From Pseudomonadota bacterium (GTDB taxonomy: Bacteria; Pseudomonadota; Gammaproteobacteria; Steroidobacterales; Steroidobacteraceae), in the NCBI GenBank assembly GCA_025355245.1, contig JANXZZ010000270.1:1-64000 (forward strand): 64,000 bases of DNA, written 5' to 3'. The notes beneath the pieces were generated by a model. The model ran no database searches and was not told the DNA's origin. It worked only from the letters and a program-made list of their open reading frames with translations. This document shows positions 8,168 through 18,017 of the stretch, one piece after another; the stretch's first letter is position 1, and each line of letters starts with the position of its first letter. Made by a program: the position numbers and the translations under genes.

Positions 8168-9088
8168 ATGAGCGGTCGCACTTGCGCACGAGCGTTCGGA
8201 ATCGGAATGGCGGCCGCGATCGCGCTGGCGAACGGCTGTGCCTCGGCGCCGCCCAAAGCGGGTCACGCCGCAGCGGCTGCGACCGCGACGGCGCCGGCCA
8301 AGCACATCGAGACCGCGCGGTCCGACGCCGCGACCCTCGCCGCGCTCGATCGGGTACTCGCCGGTGCGCACCGTTCGGACGCGAACCGCGCCCGCGACGT
8401 CTATCGGCATCCGCGACAGACGCTCGAGTTCTTCGGCATCCGCGCGGACAAGACGGTCATGGAAATCTGGGCGGGCGCCGGCGGCTGGTACACCGAGGTG
8501 CTCGCGCCGCTGCTGCGCGACCGCGGCCACTACATCGCGGCCAACTGGGACCCGAGCTCCGACCTCAAGGTTGTGCAGGACAGCGTCGCCGCCTTCAAGA
8601 CCAAGCTCGACGGCAATCCCGACCTCTACGACAAGGTGACCGTGTCCGCGCTCCAGTACCCCGGCGCGATGAACCCCGCACCGCCGGGCTCGGTGGATCT
8701 CATCGTCACCTTCCGCAACCTTCACAACTGGCTCGCGCACGATCAGGCGGCGCCGGCGATGCTGCGCGCGATGTACACGGCCCTGAAGCCGGGCGGCGTG
8801 CTCGGCATCGTCGATCACCGCGCGGATCCCGCGCTGCCCGTCGACCCCAAGGCGCGCACCGGCTACGTTAACGAGGCCTTCGCGATCGAGCTCGCCAGGA
8901 GCGCGGGCTTCGAGTTCGCCGGTGCCGCGGAAATCAACGCGAACCCCCAGGACACGCGCGACTACGAGCAGGGCGTGTGGACGTTGCCACCGACCTGGCG
9001 CCTCGGCGACAAGGACCGCAGCCGCTACGCCGCGATCGGCGAGAGCGACCGCTTCACCCTCAAGTTCGTGAAGCCGCGCGCCCCTTGA
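8168..9088 (+). CDS. Exported (lipoprotein) methyltransferase-like protein
   Basis: A 306-aa protein. ATG 8168 is preferred over 8150, which lies inside the terminator. The N-terminus is a signal sequence ending at a lipobox-like ALANGC. The mature part resembles the predicted exported methyltransferases of the COG4798 type: RHPRQTLEFFGIRADKTVMEIWAGAGGWYTEVLAPLL holds the motif I position (EIWAGAGGW), then ANWDPSS and IVTFRNLHNWL. It has a SAM-like fold, but its substrate and whether it binds SAM outside the cytoplasm are unknown. It is preceded by GGGGG 9 nt upstream and follows the RRM terminator, so it has its own promoter or depends on read-through. Confidence 0.82.
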   Translation: MSGRTCARAFGIGMAAAIALANGCASAPPKAGHAAAAATATAPAKHIETARSDAATLAALDRVLAGAHRSDANRARDVYRHPRQTLEFFGIRADKTVMEIWAGAGGWYTEVLAPLLRDRGHYIAANWDPSSDLKVVQDSVAAFKTKLDGNPDLYDKVTVSALQYPGAMNPAPPGSVDLIVTFRNLHNWLAHDQAAPAMLRAMYTALKPGGVLGIVDHRADPALPVDPKARTGYVNEAFAIELARSAGFEFAGAAEINANPQDTRDYEQGVWTLPPTWRLGDKDRSRYAAIGESDRFTLKFVKPRAP

Positions 9089-9104
9089 GCGAACGCGCGC
9101 GCGC

Positions 9105-10892
9105 CTACCTGACGTTGCGCTGCGTTATCGTGATCAGCGTGCCTTCGGCCCGGTAAACCACCGCGCCCCGGAACAGCGTCAGCTCGCACTTGAGGTCCTT
9201 GAGCGCGGCCACGGGGACCGAGACTAGGTCGCGGTCCCACACCGCGATGTCGGCACTCTTGCCGACCTCGAGCGAGCCTGCTTCATTGTCTATGAACAAT
9301 TGGTGCGCGGCCCAGATCGTATACGCGCGCAGCGCCGTCTTCACCTCAACCGACTCCGCCGTCCCGAACGGCTGCGCCCCGAAGGTGCCGCGCGCAGTCG
9401 TGCGCGCGACCGCCGACCAGAGGCCGTAGCGAGCGGCGAGCGGCGTCACCGGATAGTCCGAACCGCCGGCCCAGCGGATGCCGCGCTCAAGATAGGTGTG
9501 GTAGGGATTAAGCCGGCCGAGGCGCTTGGGTCCCAGGTTCGCCGCATAGTTGTCGCCGATCCACCACGTGAAGGGCGGCTGCGTCTCCGGGTAGCCCGCG
9601 TCGAAATCGCGCTGCAGCGCTGCCATCGCGTCGATCGCATGCGGTGCCGGAATGTTGGCGTGGATGATGCCGTGGCGCAGTCCCTTGCTCGGGTGTTCCT
9701 TGAGCGCCGCGGCGTAGCTGTCGACCACCCAGTCGATCGCGCGATCGCCGATCGCGTGCGTCGAGACGTGAATGCCTGCTGCATTGTAGAGCCCGACCGC
9801 GATCCGATAGTCGGTCGGATCCGTCAGCGGGTAGCCCTTGTTGCCGGCGTCGACGTCACCACCGTTCTTGTACCAGTCGTCGTACACCCAGGCGGTACGC
9901 CCTGCGCCGCTGCCGTCCATGAAGAATTTCACGCCGCATGACAGCAGATTGTCGTGAAACGCGTTCGGCGGCTTCGGCAACGTCGCAAGGTGCTTGATCA
10001 TCCTGCGCACCCCGTCCTGCGAGGAATCGGAATGCCAGAGCACGCAGACGTGCGCGGTCATGAGGCCGCGCGCGGCCAGGTCCGCATAGGCATCCCACTC
10101 AAACTGCGAGATGTTGGGATCCTTGGCGGCCGTCATGCCTTCGCTATTCATGAGCGCGAGGCTCGCGAGTATGCCTTTGCGCTCCTGCTCGACCGTCGGC
10201 GCCGGTATCAGCTTGGTCAGCAGGTCCTTCGCGGATTCCTTGAGCACGCCGGTCAGCTTGCCGTCCGCGTCGCGATCGATGGTGCCGGCGGGCGGATTGG
10301 CGGTCGCCTCGCTCATGTGCGCGCGCTTGAGCGCGGCGCTGTTCGCCGCGCCGTAGTGCCCGGTCGTATGCTCAAGCCAGACGGGGTTGTTTGGTGCGAC
10401 GGCGTCGAGGTCGGCTGCGTGGATGTAACGGCCTTCGCTCAGCTTCGCCTCGTCCCAGCCGGAGCCGAGGACCCATTCGCCAGGCTTGGCGGTCTTGGCG
10501 CGCGCCGCGACGCGGCGCACGATCTCCGCGATGCTGGTCGCGTCGCTCAACTCGATGTCATAGACCGCCGACTCGCCGCCCTCGGCGATGTGTGCGTGGC
10601 TGTCGATGAGGCCGGGCGTCGCCGTACGCCCGTGCAGGTCTATGACGGTCGCGTCGGGCGCGGCCATGGCCCTTATCGCGGCATTGGCGCCCACCGCCAC
10701 GATCTTGCCGCCGCGAATGGCGATCGCCTCGGCAACGGTGTCGACCGCATCCACCGTCAGCACGTGGCCATTCACGAGGATGACCTCGGCCCCGGGCGGC
10801 CCTCTCAAGCCTGCCAGCGCCGGCGTCGTGGTCACGAAAGCAAGCGCGCAGCCGAGTGCGAATGCCGCGCCGCAGTGGATTTTTCGAAGCAT
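9105..10892 (-). CDS. Exported amidohydrolase (YtcJ-type)
   Basis: A 595-aa protein with a signal peptide MLRKIHCGAAFALGCALAFVTTTPALAG. The metal-dependent amidohydrolase fold is shown by TPGLIDSHAHIAEGG (HxH metal ligands), THAIGDRAIDWVV (third histidine region) and GSDYPVTPL (catalytic Asp). The order and length match YtcJ/NfdA-like enzymes that hydrolyse amides or formamides; the substrate is unknown. ATG 10892 is chosen over the 664-aa ORF start because it gives the signal peptide and has GGGGGAG seven nt upstream. It lies 25 nt after the flavoprotein gene, likely the same operon, so the two may act in one catabolic pathway. Confidence 0.88.
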   Translation of the reverse strand: MLRKIHCGAAFALGCALAFVTTTPALAGLRGPPGAEVILVNGHVLTVDAVDTVAEAIAIRGGKIVAVGANAAIRAMAAPDATVIDLHGRTATPGLIDSHAHIAEGGESAVYDIELSDATSIAEIVRRVAARAKTAKPGEWVLGSGWDEAKLSEGRYIHAADLDAVAPNNPVWLEHTTGHYGAANSAALKRAHMSEATANPPAGTIDRDADGKLTGVLKESAKDLLTKLIPAPTVEQERKGILASLALMNSEGMTAAKDPNISQFEWDAYADLAARGLMTAHVCVLWHSDSSQDGVRRMIKHLATLPKPPNAFHDNLLSCGVKFFMDGSGAGRTAWVYDDWYKNGGDVDAGNKGYPLTDPTDYRIAVGLYNAAGIHVSTHAIGDRAIDWVVDSYAAALKEHPSKGLRHGIIHANIPAPHAIDAMAALQRDFDAGYPETQPPFTWWIGDNYAANLGPKRLGRLNPYHTYLERGIRWAGGSDYPVTPLAARYGLWSAVARTTARGTFGAQPFGTAESVEVKTALRAYTIWAAHQLFIDNEAGSLEVGKSADIAVWDRDLVSVPVAALKDLKCELTLFRGAVVYRAEGTLITITQRNVR

Positions 10893-10917
10893 GAAACTCC
10901 CCCTGTTATCCGGGCAC

Positions 10918-12849
10918 TCAGCCGCCGAACAATTCACCGACCGCGCGATGCGCCTCATCGATGGCGGCGTCCATGTACGCCTTGCTGCCCGCGTCCGAAT
11001 TGGCAATCGTGATCGCGCCGCGGCGCACGCGCCCACGGACGTGCGCGCGTTGCGCCTCCGGCACCACCGGCTCGAACAGCGGATTGAACTCGGGCGCATA
11101 GCCGTGCGGCCAGCGGTTCACGGTGATCGCGACAATGTCCCGCCCCGAGTCGAAACCACCCGGCCCGAGCATGCGATCGAGCTGCGCGCGGATCTCGGTC
11201 TCGTAGCGCTCGAGACTGGTCGCGATGATCTCCGCGCGGCCGACCTTGTTCTGCTGGTGCTCGGGCAGCCCTGGGGCGCACGGCGTGCGCACGAGGCGCA
11301 CCAGCGTCGGGCGCTCGAGGTTCGTCGGCGTCGCGTAGTCGCCCATCGCCACGCACTCGTTGAGGTAGGTGTCGGCGAAGTACCCGGCCGGTGCATGGAT
11401 CGTCGAGACGCCGAGGCGCTGCCACGCGCGCACGTCGCGAACCGCGACGTTCGCATAGATGAGCGGTGTCTTCACGAGTTCGTGCAGTGCAGCCTTCTGC
11501 GGCTCCGGCAGCTCCGGGCAGATGTGCGGGATCACCGCGTTCCAGCACGCGAGGACCGCGTGCCGCGCATGCAGGGCGTAGCCGTGCGCCGCGCGCTGGT
11601 ACTCGATGCGCACCGCCTCGGCGCCCGCCGCGGTCTTGATGTTCGCGACGTGCGTGACGATCGAGTTGAGGCGAATCCGCGTCGGCGCACCGCCGCGATC
11701 GAGGCGCGCATAGTCGGCGTGCGCGGTCACGAGGTCATCGACCGTGGCGCCCGGCAGCGCCTCGGGAATGAGCGCGCGCACGAGTGCGCGCGCGATCGTC
11801 GCCCCGCCGTCCGGCAGGTGTACGTCGACCGAGCCGCCGGTGTCGGCTAAACCGGCCGCGGTCTCGCCCATTGAGGGCGAGGAGCCCGGCGGCAGCTTCA
11901 TGCCCGCGAACCCCGGCAGCCCCGTCGCCCAGGCCTCGAGCGCGGAGACCGCCTCAATGCCGACGCCCCACAGGCCGTGCGGCCGCTGTTGGTAGTACCG
12001 GGCGACGATCGGGTCGGCGCCCACCACCTTGAGCAGGAACTCGCGGTAGCTCAAGGTCGCCAGGTAGTCCTTCTTCGCCGCGGGCGTGAGCGCGTGCAGG
12101 TAGTCGGGCGGCGCATCCTCGAGGATCGCGATCTCGCGCCGCGCGCGCTCGCTGAACGGCGCACCGGCAAGCGCCCTGGCGAGCGGTGCATCCTTGGGCT
12201 GGCGCAACAGGTAATCGGCGCCGAAGGTCTCGCGGTCGAGAAAAGTTGCGGAGACGAGGCCCACCGATTCGTAGTACTCGGGCTTCTGGACGCGCTTGGC
12301 GAGCTCCGCGGCGCGGATGCCGAGACGCTCTAGTACGCCGTTCGCGATCGCGCTGTACGGCCGGGGGCTCTCGATGCTGTAGGTGCCGCCGTTCATCAGC
12401 TGCAGGCGGCCGTCGAGCCAGAATTCGTTGCGCTTGGCGTGGCCGCCGAAGTCATCGTGGTTCTCGAGCACCAGGATCCGTGCGTCGGGCTCGCGATCGC
12501 GATAGAGGAGCGCTGCGGTGAGGCCACTGATGCCGCCGCCGACCACCACCAGGTCATACACCTCGCCGGTCTCGGCCGGCGCCGACGGACTCGCGCCGTC
12601 GCGCACGGCGTGCATCGCCTCGAATGAGCCGACGTGGCTGCCGCGCAGGCCCGTGCGGGTCGGCGGGTAGTAGCCCGGGAGATCCTGGGCCGCGACCGCG
12701 GCCCGCGGCCCCGCGCCGGTCGTCGATTCGCAGCCGCCGAGCGTCAGCGGCGCGAGTGCGGCGCCCACGCCCAGCGCAACCCCTTCGAGAAAATCACGCC
12801 GACTGACGTCCGCGCGCTCGGCGCCGGATGTGCGCACGTCCCTGGTCAT
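10918..12849 (-). CDS. Tat-exported FAD oxidoreductase, spermidine dehydrogenase-like
   Basis: A 643-aa protein. It carries a Tat-type signal (SRRDFLEGVALGVGAALAPLTLGGC), whose end also looks like a lipobox. The FAD site is YDLVVVGGGISGLTAALLYR, then ARILVLENHDDFGGHAKRNEF, a stretch I associate with the Pseudomonas spermidine dehydrogenase (SpdH) family. That enzyme oxidises spermidine in the periplasm. The substrate here is inferred, and the nearby homospermidine synthase and speA make a polyamine plausible. The start ATG 12849 gives the twin-arginine leader. The gene is followed by an amidohydrolase that could process the product. Confidence 0.78.
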   Translation of the reverse strand: MTRDVRTSGAERADVSRRDFLEGVALGVGAALAPLTLGGCESTTGAGPRAAVAAQDLPGYYPPTRTGLRGSHVGSFEAMHAVRDGASPSAPAETGEVYDLVVVGGGISGLTAALLYRDREPDARILVLENHDDFGGHAKRNEFWLDGRLQLMNGGTYSIESPRPYSAIANGVLERLGIRAAELAKRVQKPEYYESVGLVSATFLDRETFGADYLLRQPKDAPLARALAGAPFSERARREIAILEDAPPDYLHALTPAAKKDYLATLSYREFLLKVVGADPIVARYYQQRPHGLWGVGIEAVSALEAWATGLPGFAGMKLPPGSSPSMGETAAGLADTGGSVDVHLPDGGATIARALVRALIPEALPGATVDDLVTAHADYARLDRGGAPTRIRLNSIVTHVANIKTAAGAEAVRIEYQRAAHGYALHARHAVLACWNAVIPHICPELPEPQKAALHELVKTPLIYANVAVRDVRAWQRLGVSTIHAPAGYFADTYLNECVAMGDYATPTNLERPTLVRLVRTPCAPGLPEHQQNKVGRAEIIATSLERYETEIRAQLDRMLGPGGFDSGRDIVAITVNRWPHGYAPEFNPLFEPVVPEAQRAHVRGRVRRGAITIANSDAGSKAYMDAAIDEAHRAVGELFGG

Positions 12850-12909
12850 TGAGCCACCGCCATCAGGAGGGGCGCCAGTATCGGCCACGAGGCCGACGGG
12901 CGGCAACGG

Positions 12910-14991
12910 CTAGTCCCAGAGCGCGCGCATCCGCGAACCCAAGTCGATCGGCGGGACGTGCCCGCTCGCCCCGGCGGCGTCGGCGGCGGGCGCCGCGTGG
13001 CCGCCGAGCACGTCGAGCGTGCCGAGCACGCGGGGTGTGAGGAACCGGCTCGGCGCGCCGTACACGTGCGCGTCCCCGAAGCGTGCTTGCTGAGTGATGT
13101 AGTACTTGAGCGGCGTGACGAGGTGCAGCGAGTCGCGCGCCCGGGTCATCGCCACGTAGAGGAGTCGCCGCTCCTCCTCCAGGAGCTCGGGCTTGCCGGC
13201 AGCGAACTCCGAAGGAAAGTTGCCGTCGTTTACGTTGAGGATGTACACGGACCGCCATTCCTGGCCCTTCGCGGAGTGCACCGTGGAGAGCACCAGGTAA
13301 TCCTCGTCGAGCAGCGGCGGCCCCGCATGGTTGCCGCTCGCCTGCGTAGGATCGAGCGCAAGCTCGCTCAGGAAGCGCTCGCGGCTCGCATAGCCGCCGG
13401 CGATGCGCGCGAGCTGCTCGAGATCGCCGGCGCGAACCCCCGCGGCCTCGTAGTGGCGCTCGAGGTGCGGGCGATACCACTCGAGCACCTGCTCGACCTG
13501 GCCGGGCCAGGCAGCGCCCGGTCGTGCGAGCGCGAGCATCAGCGCGCAGAGTTGTGGCCAGTCGTCCTGTGCCGCGGCCGGTGAACGCCAGCCGGAAAGT
13601 GCCGACCAGGCGCCCGCGAGCCGGCCGAACTCCTCGAGGCAGCGCTGGCTGTTGGCCGGACCCATTCCAGGCAGGAGCTGCAGGACGCGAAAGGCGGCCA
13701 CTCGGTTGCGCGGATTGTCGGCCCAGCGCAGTACTGCCAGCAGGTCCTTGACGTGCGCGGCCTCGAGGAACTTGAGGCCGCCGTACTTCACGAAGGGAAT
13801 GTTCCGCCGCGTGAGCTCCACCTCGAGAAAATCGCTGTGGCTGCTCGAGCGGAACAGCACCGCCTGCTGCATCAGCATGACGCCGGCCTCACGCGCCTTG
13901 AGGACCTCGTCGATCACGTAGTCGGCCTGCCCGCGATCGTCCGCGACCGTGACGAGGCAGGGCCGCGCGCCGCCGCCACGCCGCGCGCGCAGCTGCTTCT
14001 GGTACTGCCGGTCAGCCTCCGCGATCAGCGCGTTGGCGGTGTCGAGGATCGGCTGCGTCGAGCGGTAGTTCTCCTCGAGGGCGATGACCTCGGCGGGCGG
14101 CGCGAACTGTGCGGGAAAGCCGAGGATGTTCTCGACCGCGGCCGCGCGGAACGAGTAGATCGACTGTGCATCGTCGCCGACGACGGTGAGCCCGCCACCT
14201 TGCGGCTTCAGCGCCAGCAGGATCTGCGCCTGCAGCACGTTCGTGTCCTGGTACTCGTCTACCAGCACGTGCTCGAAGAGACCGCCCACCGCGCTCGCGA
14301 GCCGCGCCTCGCCGACCAGCCCGTGCCAGTAGAGCAGCAGATCGTCGTAGTCGAGCACCTGCTCGGCCTGCTTGCGTACGACGTAGGCGCGGAACAGCTG
14401 CGTGAGCTCCGTCTCGAGCTCGAGGCACCAGGGCCATTGCTCCTCGAGCGTAGTCTTGAGAGCGCGCTGCGTGTTCACGCGGTGTGAGTAGATCGCAAGG
14501 CAGGTGTCCTTGCGCGGGAAGCGTCGCTCGCGCGCCGAAAACCCGAGTTCGTGGCGCACGATGTCGATGAGATCCGCGCTGTCGCCCCGATCGAGCACCG
14601 AGAATGAAGGATCGAGCCCGACCTCGCGCGCGTGCAGCCTGAGCAGCCGGTTGCCAATGGAGTGAAAGGTACCGGCCCAGGGCAGGCGCACGGCGGCCGT
14701 GCGGTGTCCGGCGCCGCGCGCGGCGGCCAGCGCCCCGGCGACGATGCGCTCGGCGCGGCGGGTCATCTCCTCCGCCGCCCGGCGGGTGAAGGTCAGCAGC
14801 AGGATGCGCGCGGGATCGACGCCCTCGAGGACGAGGTGCGCGACCCGGTGGGCCAGCGTGTTGGTCTTGCCGGTACCTGCGCCGGCGATGACCAGCAGCG
14901 GCCGCGCCGCGAAGCGACCGTTGGCACGCTCGCCAAAGGCCGCCGCCGCGCGCTGCGCGTCGTTGAGTGCATCAAGGGGGCTGGCGGCCAT
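12910..14991 (-). CDS. UvrD/Rep-family superfamily I DNA helicase
   Basis: A 693-aa ATP-dependent 3'-5' helicase. Motifs are in order: Walker A GAGTGKTNTLAHRV (residues ~36-49), Ia LLLTFTRRAAEEM, II LVDEYQDTN, III VGDDAQSIYSFRAA, IV ENYRSTQPIL, V STVHSAKGQEW and VI YVAMTRARDSL. All catalytic blocks look intact. The length fits UvrD, Rep and related repair helicases; the C-terminal end is short, so I do not assign UvrD itself. It is upstream of the flavoprotein on the same strand (60-nt gap) and divergent from the small membrane protein. Confidence 0.9.
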   Translation of the reverse strand: MAASPLDALNDAQRAAAAFGERANGRFAARPLLVIAGAGTGKTNTLAHRVAHLVLEGVDPARILLLTFTRRAAEEMTRRAERIVAGALAAARGAGHRTAAVRLPWAGTFHSIGNRLLRLHAREVGLDPSFSVLDRGDSADLIDIVRHELGFSARERRFPRKDTCLAIYSHRVNTQRALKTTLEEQWPWCLELETELTQLFRAYVVRKQAEQVLDYDDLLLYWHGLVGEARLASAVGGLFEHVLVDEYQDTNVLQAQILLALKPQGGGLTVVGDDAQSIYSFRAAAVENILGFPAQFAPPAEVIALEENYRSTQPILDTANALIAEADRQYQKQLRARRGGGARPCLVTVADDRGQADYVIDEVLKAREAGVMLMQQAVLFRSSSHSDFLEVELTRRNIPFVKYGGLKFLEAAHVKDLLAVLRWADNPRNRVAAFRVLQLLPGMGPANSQRCLEEFGRLAGAWSALSGWRSPAAAQDDWPQLCALMLALARPGAAWPGQVEQVLEWYRPHLERHYEAAGVRAGDLEQLARIAGGYASRERFLSELALDPTQASGNHAGPPLLDEDYLVLSTVHSAKGQEWRSVYILNVNDGNFPSEFAAGKPELLEEERRLLYVAMTRARDSLHLVTPLKYYITQQARFGDAHVYGAPSRFLTPRVLGTLDVLGGHAAPAADAAGASGHVPPIDLGSRMRALWD

Positions 14992-15096
14992 CGCCGGATT
15001 ATCCCGTCGCCCTGTATGTTTATCCAGTCCGCCCGCCGGACGCGCCGCCGGGCGCTGCTACACTTCGCGCGGACCCGCTTCCCGGACGGCCGAACG

Positions 15097-15522
15097 ATGC
15101 CCACCATGGAATCCCTCTCGCCGCGCGGCTTCCTGCTGCGGCTCGCGGTCGCGGTGGCGCTCGTCGCCATGACCTACAACCCGACCGGTCACTCCTACGT
15201 GCACTGGATCGGCGGCACGTTCCCGACGATCGGGCCGCTGCAGGCGGTGGCGGGGCTCCTGCTGGTCGGCTCCTGGGGATTCTTCCTGCACGCCACCTGG
15301 CGCTCGCTCGGCACGGCAGGCGTCCTGTTCGCGACCGCGCTGGTCGCGGCGCTCATCTGGCTGCTCGTTTCGTGGGGCTGGTTCAGCCTCAAGGACACCG
15401 GTGTCATCAGCTGGCTCGCGCTCGCGAGCCTCGCGGTCCTGCTCGCGGTCGGCGTCTCCTGGTCGCACATCCGCAGGCGCGTAACCGGCCAGACGGACGT
15501 CGACGAAGTCGACCGCCGCTGA
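15097..15522 (+). CDS. Four-helix membrane protein, DUF6524-like
   Basis: A 141-aa integral membrane protein with about four transmembrane helices: LLRLAVAVALVAMTYNP, LQAVAGLLLVGSWGFFLHA, AGVLFATALVAALIWLLV and ISWLALASLAVLLAVGVSW. It ends in a charged cytoplasmic tail (RRRVTGQTDVDEVDRR). The pattern MTYNPTG-SYVHW after helix 1 recalls DUF6524, an assignment from memory. Function unknown. ATG 15097 or 15106 can start it; a TACACT -10-like box lies at 15059. It is 11 nt upstream of the AhpD-like gene, likely one operon. Confidence 0.72.
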   Translation: MPTMESLSPRGFLLRLAVAVALVAMTYNPTGHSYVHWIGGTFPTIGPLQAVAGLLLVGSWGFFLHATWRSLGTAGVLFATALVAALIWLLVSWGWFSLKDTGVISWLALASLAVLLAVGVSWSHIRRRVTGQTDVDEVDRR

Positions 15523-15533
15523 CGGGAGCCCGC

Positions 15534-16112
15534 GTGCCGCAACCGAAGCACCTGACCGGCCTCAAGCTGCGCCCCCCTCGGCGCGCCAAGCTCGATGCCG
15601 ACCTGCAGAAGTACTTTCGGATCTGCGAGGAAAAACTCGGCTTCGTGCCGAACGTGCTCGCCGCCTACAGTTTCGACCAGGCCAAGCTGCGCGCCTTCGC
15701 GACGCTTTACAACGACCTCATGCTCGCCGAGTCGGGGCTCAGCAAGCTCGAGCGCGAGATGCTCGCGGTCGTCGTCTCGAGCACCAACCGCTGCTACTAC
15801 TGCCTGACCGCGCACGGCGCGGCCGTCCGCCAGTTGAGCGGCGACCCGGAACTGGGCGAGATGCTGGTTATGAACTGGCGCACCGCGCGGCTGCCCGCCC
15901 GCCAGCGCGCGCTCCTCGAGTTCGCGTACAAGCTCACGGCGAGCCCGGCCGAGGTCGGCGAACCCGACCGCGCGGCGCTGCGCGCGACCGGATGGACCGA
16001 ACGCGACATCTGGGACGCGGCGAGCGTGGTCGGCTTCTTCAACTACACGAACCGGGTCGCGACCGCGGTCGACATGATGCCGAACGCCGAGTATCACTCG
16101 CAGGCCCGTTAG
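15534..16112 (+). CDS. AhpD-like / peroxidase-related carboxymuconolactone-decarboxylase-fold protein
   Basis: A 192-aa protein. The diagnostic motif is NRCYYCLTAHGAAV, the CxxC...H active site of AhpD-like alkylhydroperoxidases and 'peroxidase-related' proteins. N-terminal EEKLGFVPNVLAAYS and C-terminal VVGFFNYTNRVATAVDMMPNAEY also fit the family. It probably reduces peroxides or takes part in thiol redox in the cytoplasm. The ORF track gives a much longer frame (14967); I choose GTG 15534, which has GGGAG upstream and gives the family N-terminus. It converges with the ureG remnant, leaving only 12 nt. Confidence 0.88.
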   Translation: MPQPKHLTGLKLRPPRRAKLDADLQKYFRICEEKLGFVPNVLAAYSFDQAKLRAFATLYNDLMLAESGLSKLEREMLAVVVSSTNRCYYCLTAHGAAVRQLSGDPELGEMLVMNWRTARLPARQRALLEFAYKLTASPAEVGEPDRAALRATGWTERDIWDAASVVGFFNYTNRVATAVDMMPNAEYHSQAR

Positions 16113-16124
16113 GCCGAGCGCCCC

Positions 16125-16689
<565 letters not shown>

Positions 16690-16700
<11 letters not shown>

Positions 16701-16845
16701 GGTTGATGAGCTGGACGTTGCAACCCTCGCGGGCGATGCCGGCGCGCGCCCGGTAGCCGCCACGCTCGGCGAGGCGGTTGAGACGAGAGACGCCCTCGGG
16801 CGCGCACACGCTGAGCTCGACGCCGGCATCGAGCCTACCGCTCAC
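16690..16845 (-). pseudogene. ureD: ureD, N-terminal fragment joined out of frame to ureG
   Basis: Starting at GTG 16845 the frame reads [19 protein letters not shown], then [15 protein letters not shown] and [11 protein letters not shown]. This fits the N-terminus of UreD ('GrL.l.f...dG.trl.r...........avliNtaGGl.GGD'). After the GG it collides with the ureG P-loop in another frame and ends at 16642 after 67 codons. Only about 50 of the ~280 UreD residues remain. The GTG overlaps the upstream kinase stop by 4 nt (GTGA), which supports it as the original start. The UreD call rests on a short stretch. Confidence 0.6.
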
Positions 16846-17399
16846 CGGACGCCGCCGGCGGCGAAGACAGATTCGAGCTGGTCGAGAACTGCGGCGAATT
16901 CGAACCCCGCCGTCGTGTCCCAGACGAGCACGCTCGCGCGCGGCAGCACCGGTGCGTCGGGCGCCTCGAGCTCGCGCTCGAGCTCCGCCGCCGCTTCAAG
17001 ATCGACGTGCCCGGGATGGCGGGTGCCGTCGAGCGCGCGGCGCCGGTAGCGTTCGATCAGCACCGCGGGCGCGGCGACGCAGTGCACTTCGGCGAAATGC
17101 GCGCCCGGCACTGCGGCGAGGGCCGTCACGACCGCGGCCTGCGGGGCGCGGAAATTCCCTTCGAGCACGCAGTCGTGACCGTGAGCGAGCGTGCTCGCCG
17201 CCTCGCAAAGGAGCAGATCCCACGCGAGCAGACTCACGCGGCGCGACCATTCGCGGTCGCGCCCGCCGAGGTGGCGGAACACGCGCTCCTTGTAGAGGTC
17301 CTTGCAGAATAGCGGCCAGCGAAACCGCGCCGCGAGCGCGGTCGCGAGCGTGGACTTCCCTGCGCACGGTGGCCCGGAAACGACGATGCAGCGACTCAT
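16842..17399 (-). CDS. Small P-loop kinase / AAA-family ATPase
   Basis: A 185-aa protein with an N-terminal Walker A CIVVSGPPCAGKSTLATALA (residues 4-23) and a layout like small nucleoside, shikimate or zeta-toxin-type kinases. Other stretches are ALAARFRWPLFCKDLYKE, CVLEGNFRAPQ (a Walker B-like strand ending in acidic E-G-N-F) and VLIERYRRRALDGTRHPGH, a lid-like basic helix. The length suits a single-domain kinase; the substrate is unknown. It is divergent from the NUDIX gene (45 nt) and translationally coupled by GTGA to the ureD fragment. Confidence 0.75.
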   Translation of the reverse strand: MSRCIVVSGPPCAGKSTLATALAARFRWPLFCKDLYKERVFRHLGGRDREWSRRVSLLAWDLLLCEAASTLAHGHDCVLEGNFRAPQAAVVTALAAVPGAHFAEVHCVAAPAVLIERYRRRALDGTRHPGHVDLEAAAELERELEAPDAPVLPRASVLVWDTTAGFEFAAVLDQLESVFAAGGVR

Positions 17400-17444
17400 G
17401 GGACGAGTCTACCGACCGCAGGGCCCGCCATGGGATCATGCGCC

Positions 17445-17969
17445 ATGGACCTGAAATCCCGCCGCGTGTTCAAGGGTCGGGTGATCACGCTCGATGTGAC
17501 CGACGTGCAGCTTCCGAACGGTGAGGTCGCCGAGCTTGAGATCGTCGGTCATCCCGGCGGCGCGGCGGTCGTCGCCGTGAACGAGCGCCGCGAGGTCTGC
17601 CTGCTGCGCCAGTACCGCCACGTCGCCGGCGGCTGGCTCTGGGAAATCCCGGCCGGCAAGCTCGACGGCGAGACGCCGGACGCGACGGCGCGGAACGAAC
17701 TGCGCGAGGAAGCGGGACTTCTGGCCGCGCGCTGGGAATCGCTCGGCCGGGTCATCAGCTCGCCCGGGGTCTTCACCGAGGTCGTGCACCTTTTCCTCGC
17801 ACGCGAGCTGACCCACGTGCCCGCGGCGCATGAGCGCGACGAGGTCATCGAGGTGCGCTGGCTGCCGCTCGCCGAGGCGGCGCGGCGCGCCCTGAGCGGT
17901 GAAATCGAGGACGGCAAGTCGGTCATCGCGCTCTTGCGCGCGGTGCGGCTTATTGACGTAACGACGTGA
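17445..17969 (+). CDS. NUDIX hydrolase, ADP-ribose pyrophosphatase type
   Basis: A 174-aa protein (from ATG 17445; ATG 17430 is also possible). The Nudix box is intact: GKLDGETPDATARNELREEAGLL, with the REEAG metal-binding core. The N-terminal part (SRRVFKGRVITLDVTDVQLPNGEVAELE, HPGGAAVVAV, LLRQYRHVAGGWLWEIPAG) and the later SPGVFTEVVHLFLA match the ADP-sugar pyrophosphatase subfamily (NudF-like), which cleaves ADP-ribose to AMP and ribose 5-phosphate. It is a single gene here. Confidence 0.9.
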   Translation: MDLKSRRVFKGRVITLDVTDVQLPNGEVAELEIVGHPGGAAVVAVNERREVCLLRQYRHVAGGWLWEIPAGKLDGETPDATARNELREEAGLLAARWESLGRVISSPGVFTEVVHLFLARELTHVPAAHERDEVIEVRWLPLAEAARRALSGEIEDGKSVIALLRAVRLIDVTT

Positions 17970-18017
17970 ACTAACGCACGGGAAGTGGCTGTTGTTCGTC
18001 GTTTTTCGCGCGCCGAT

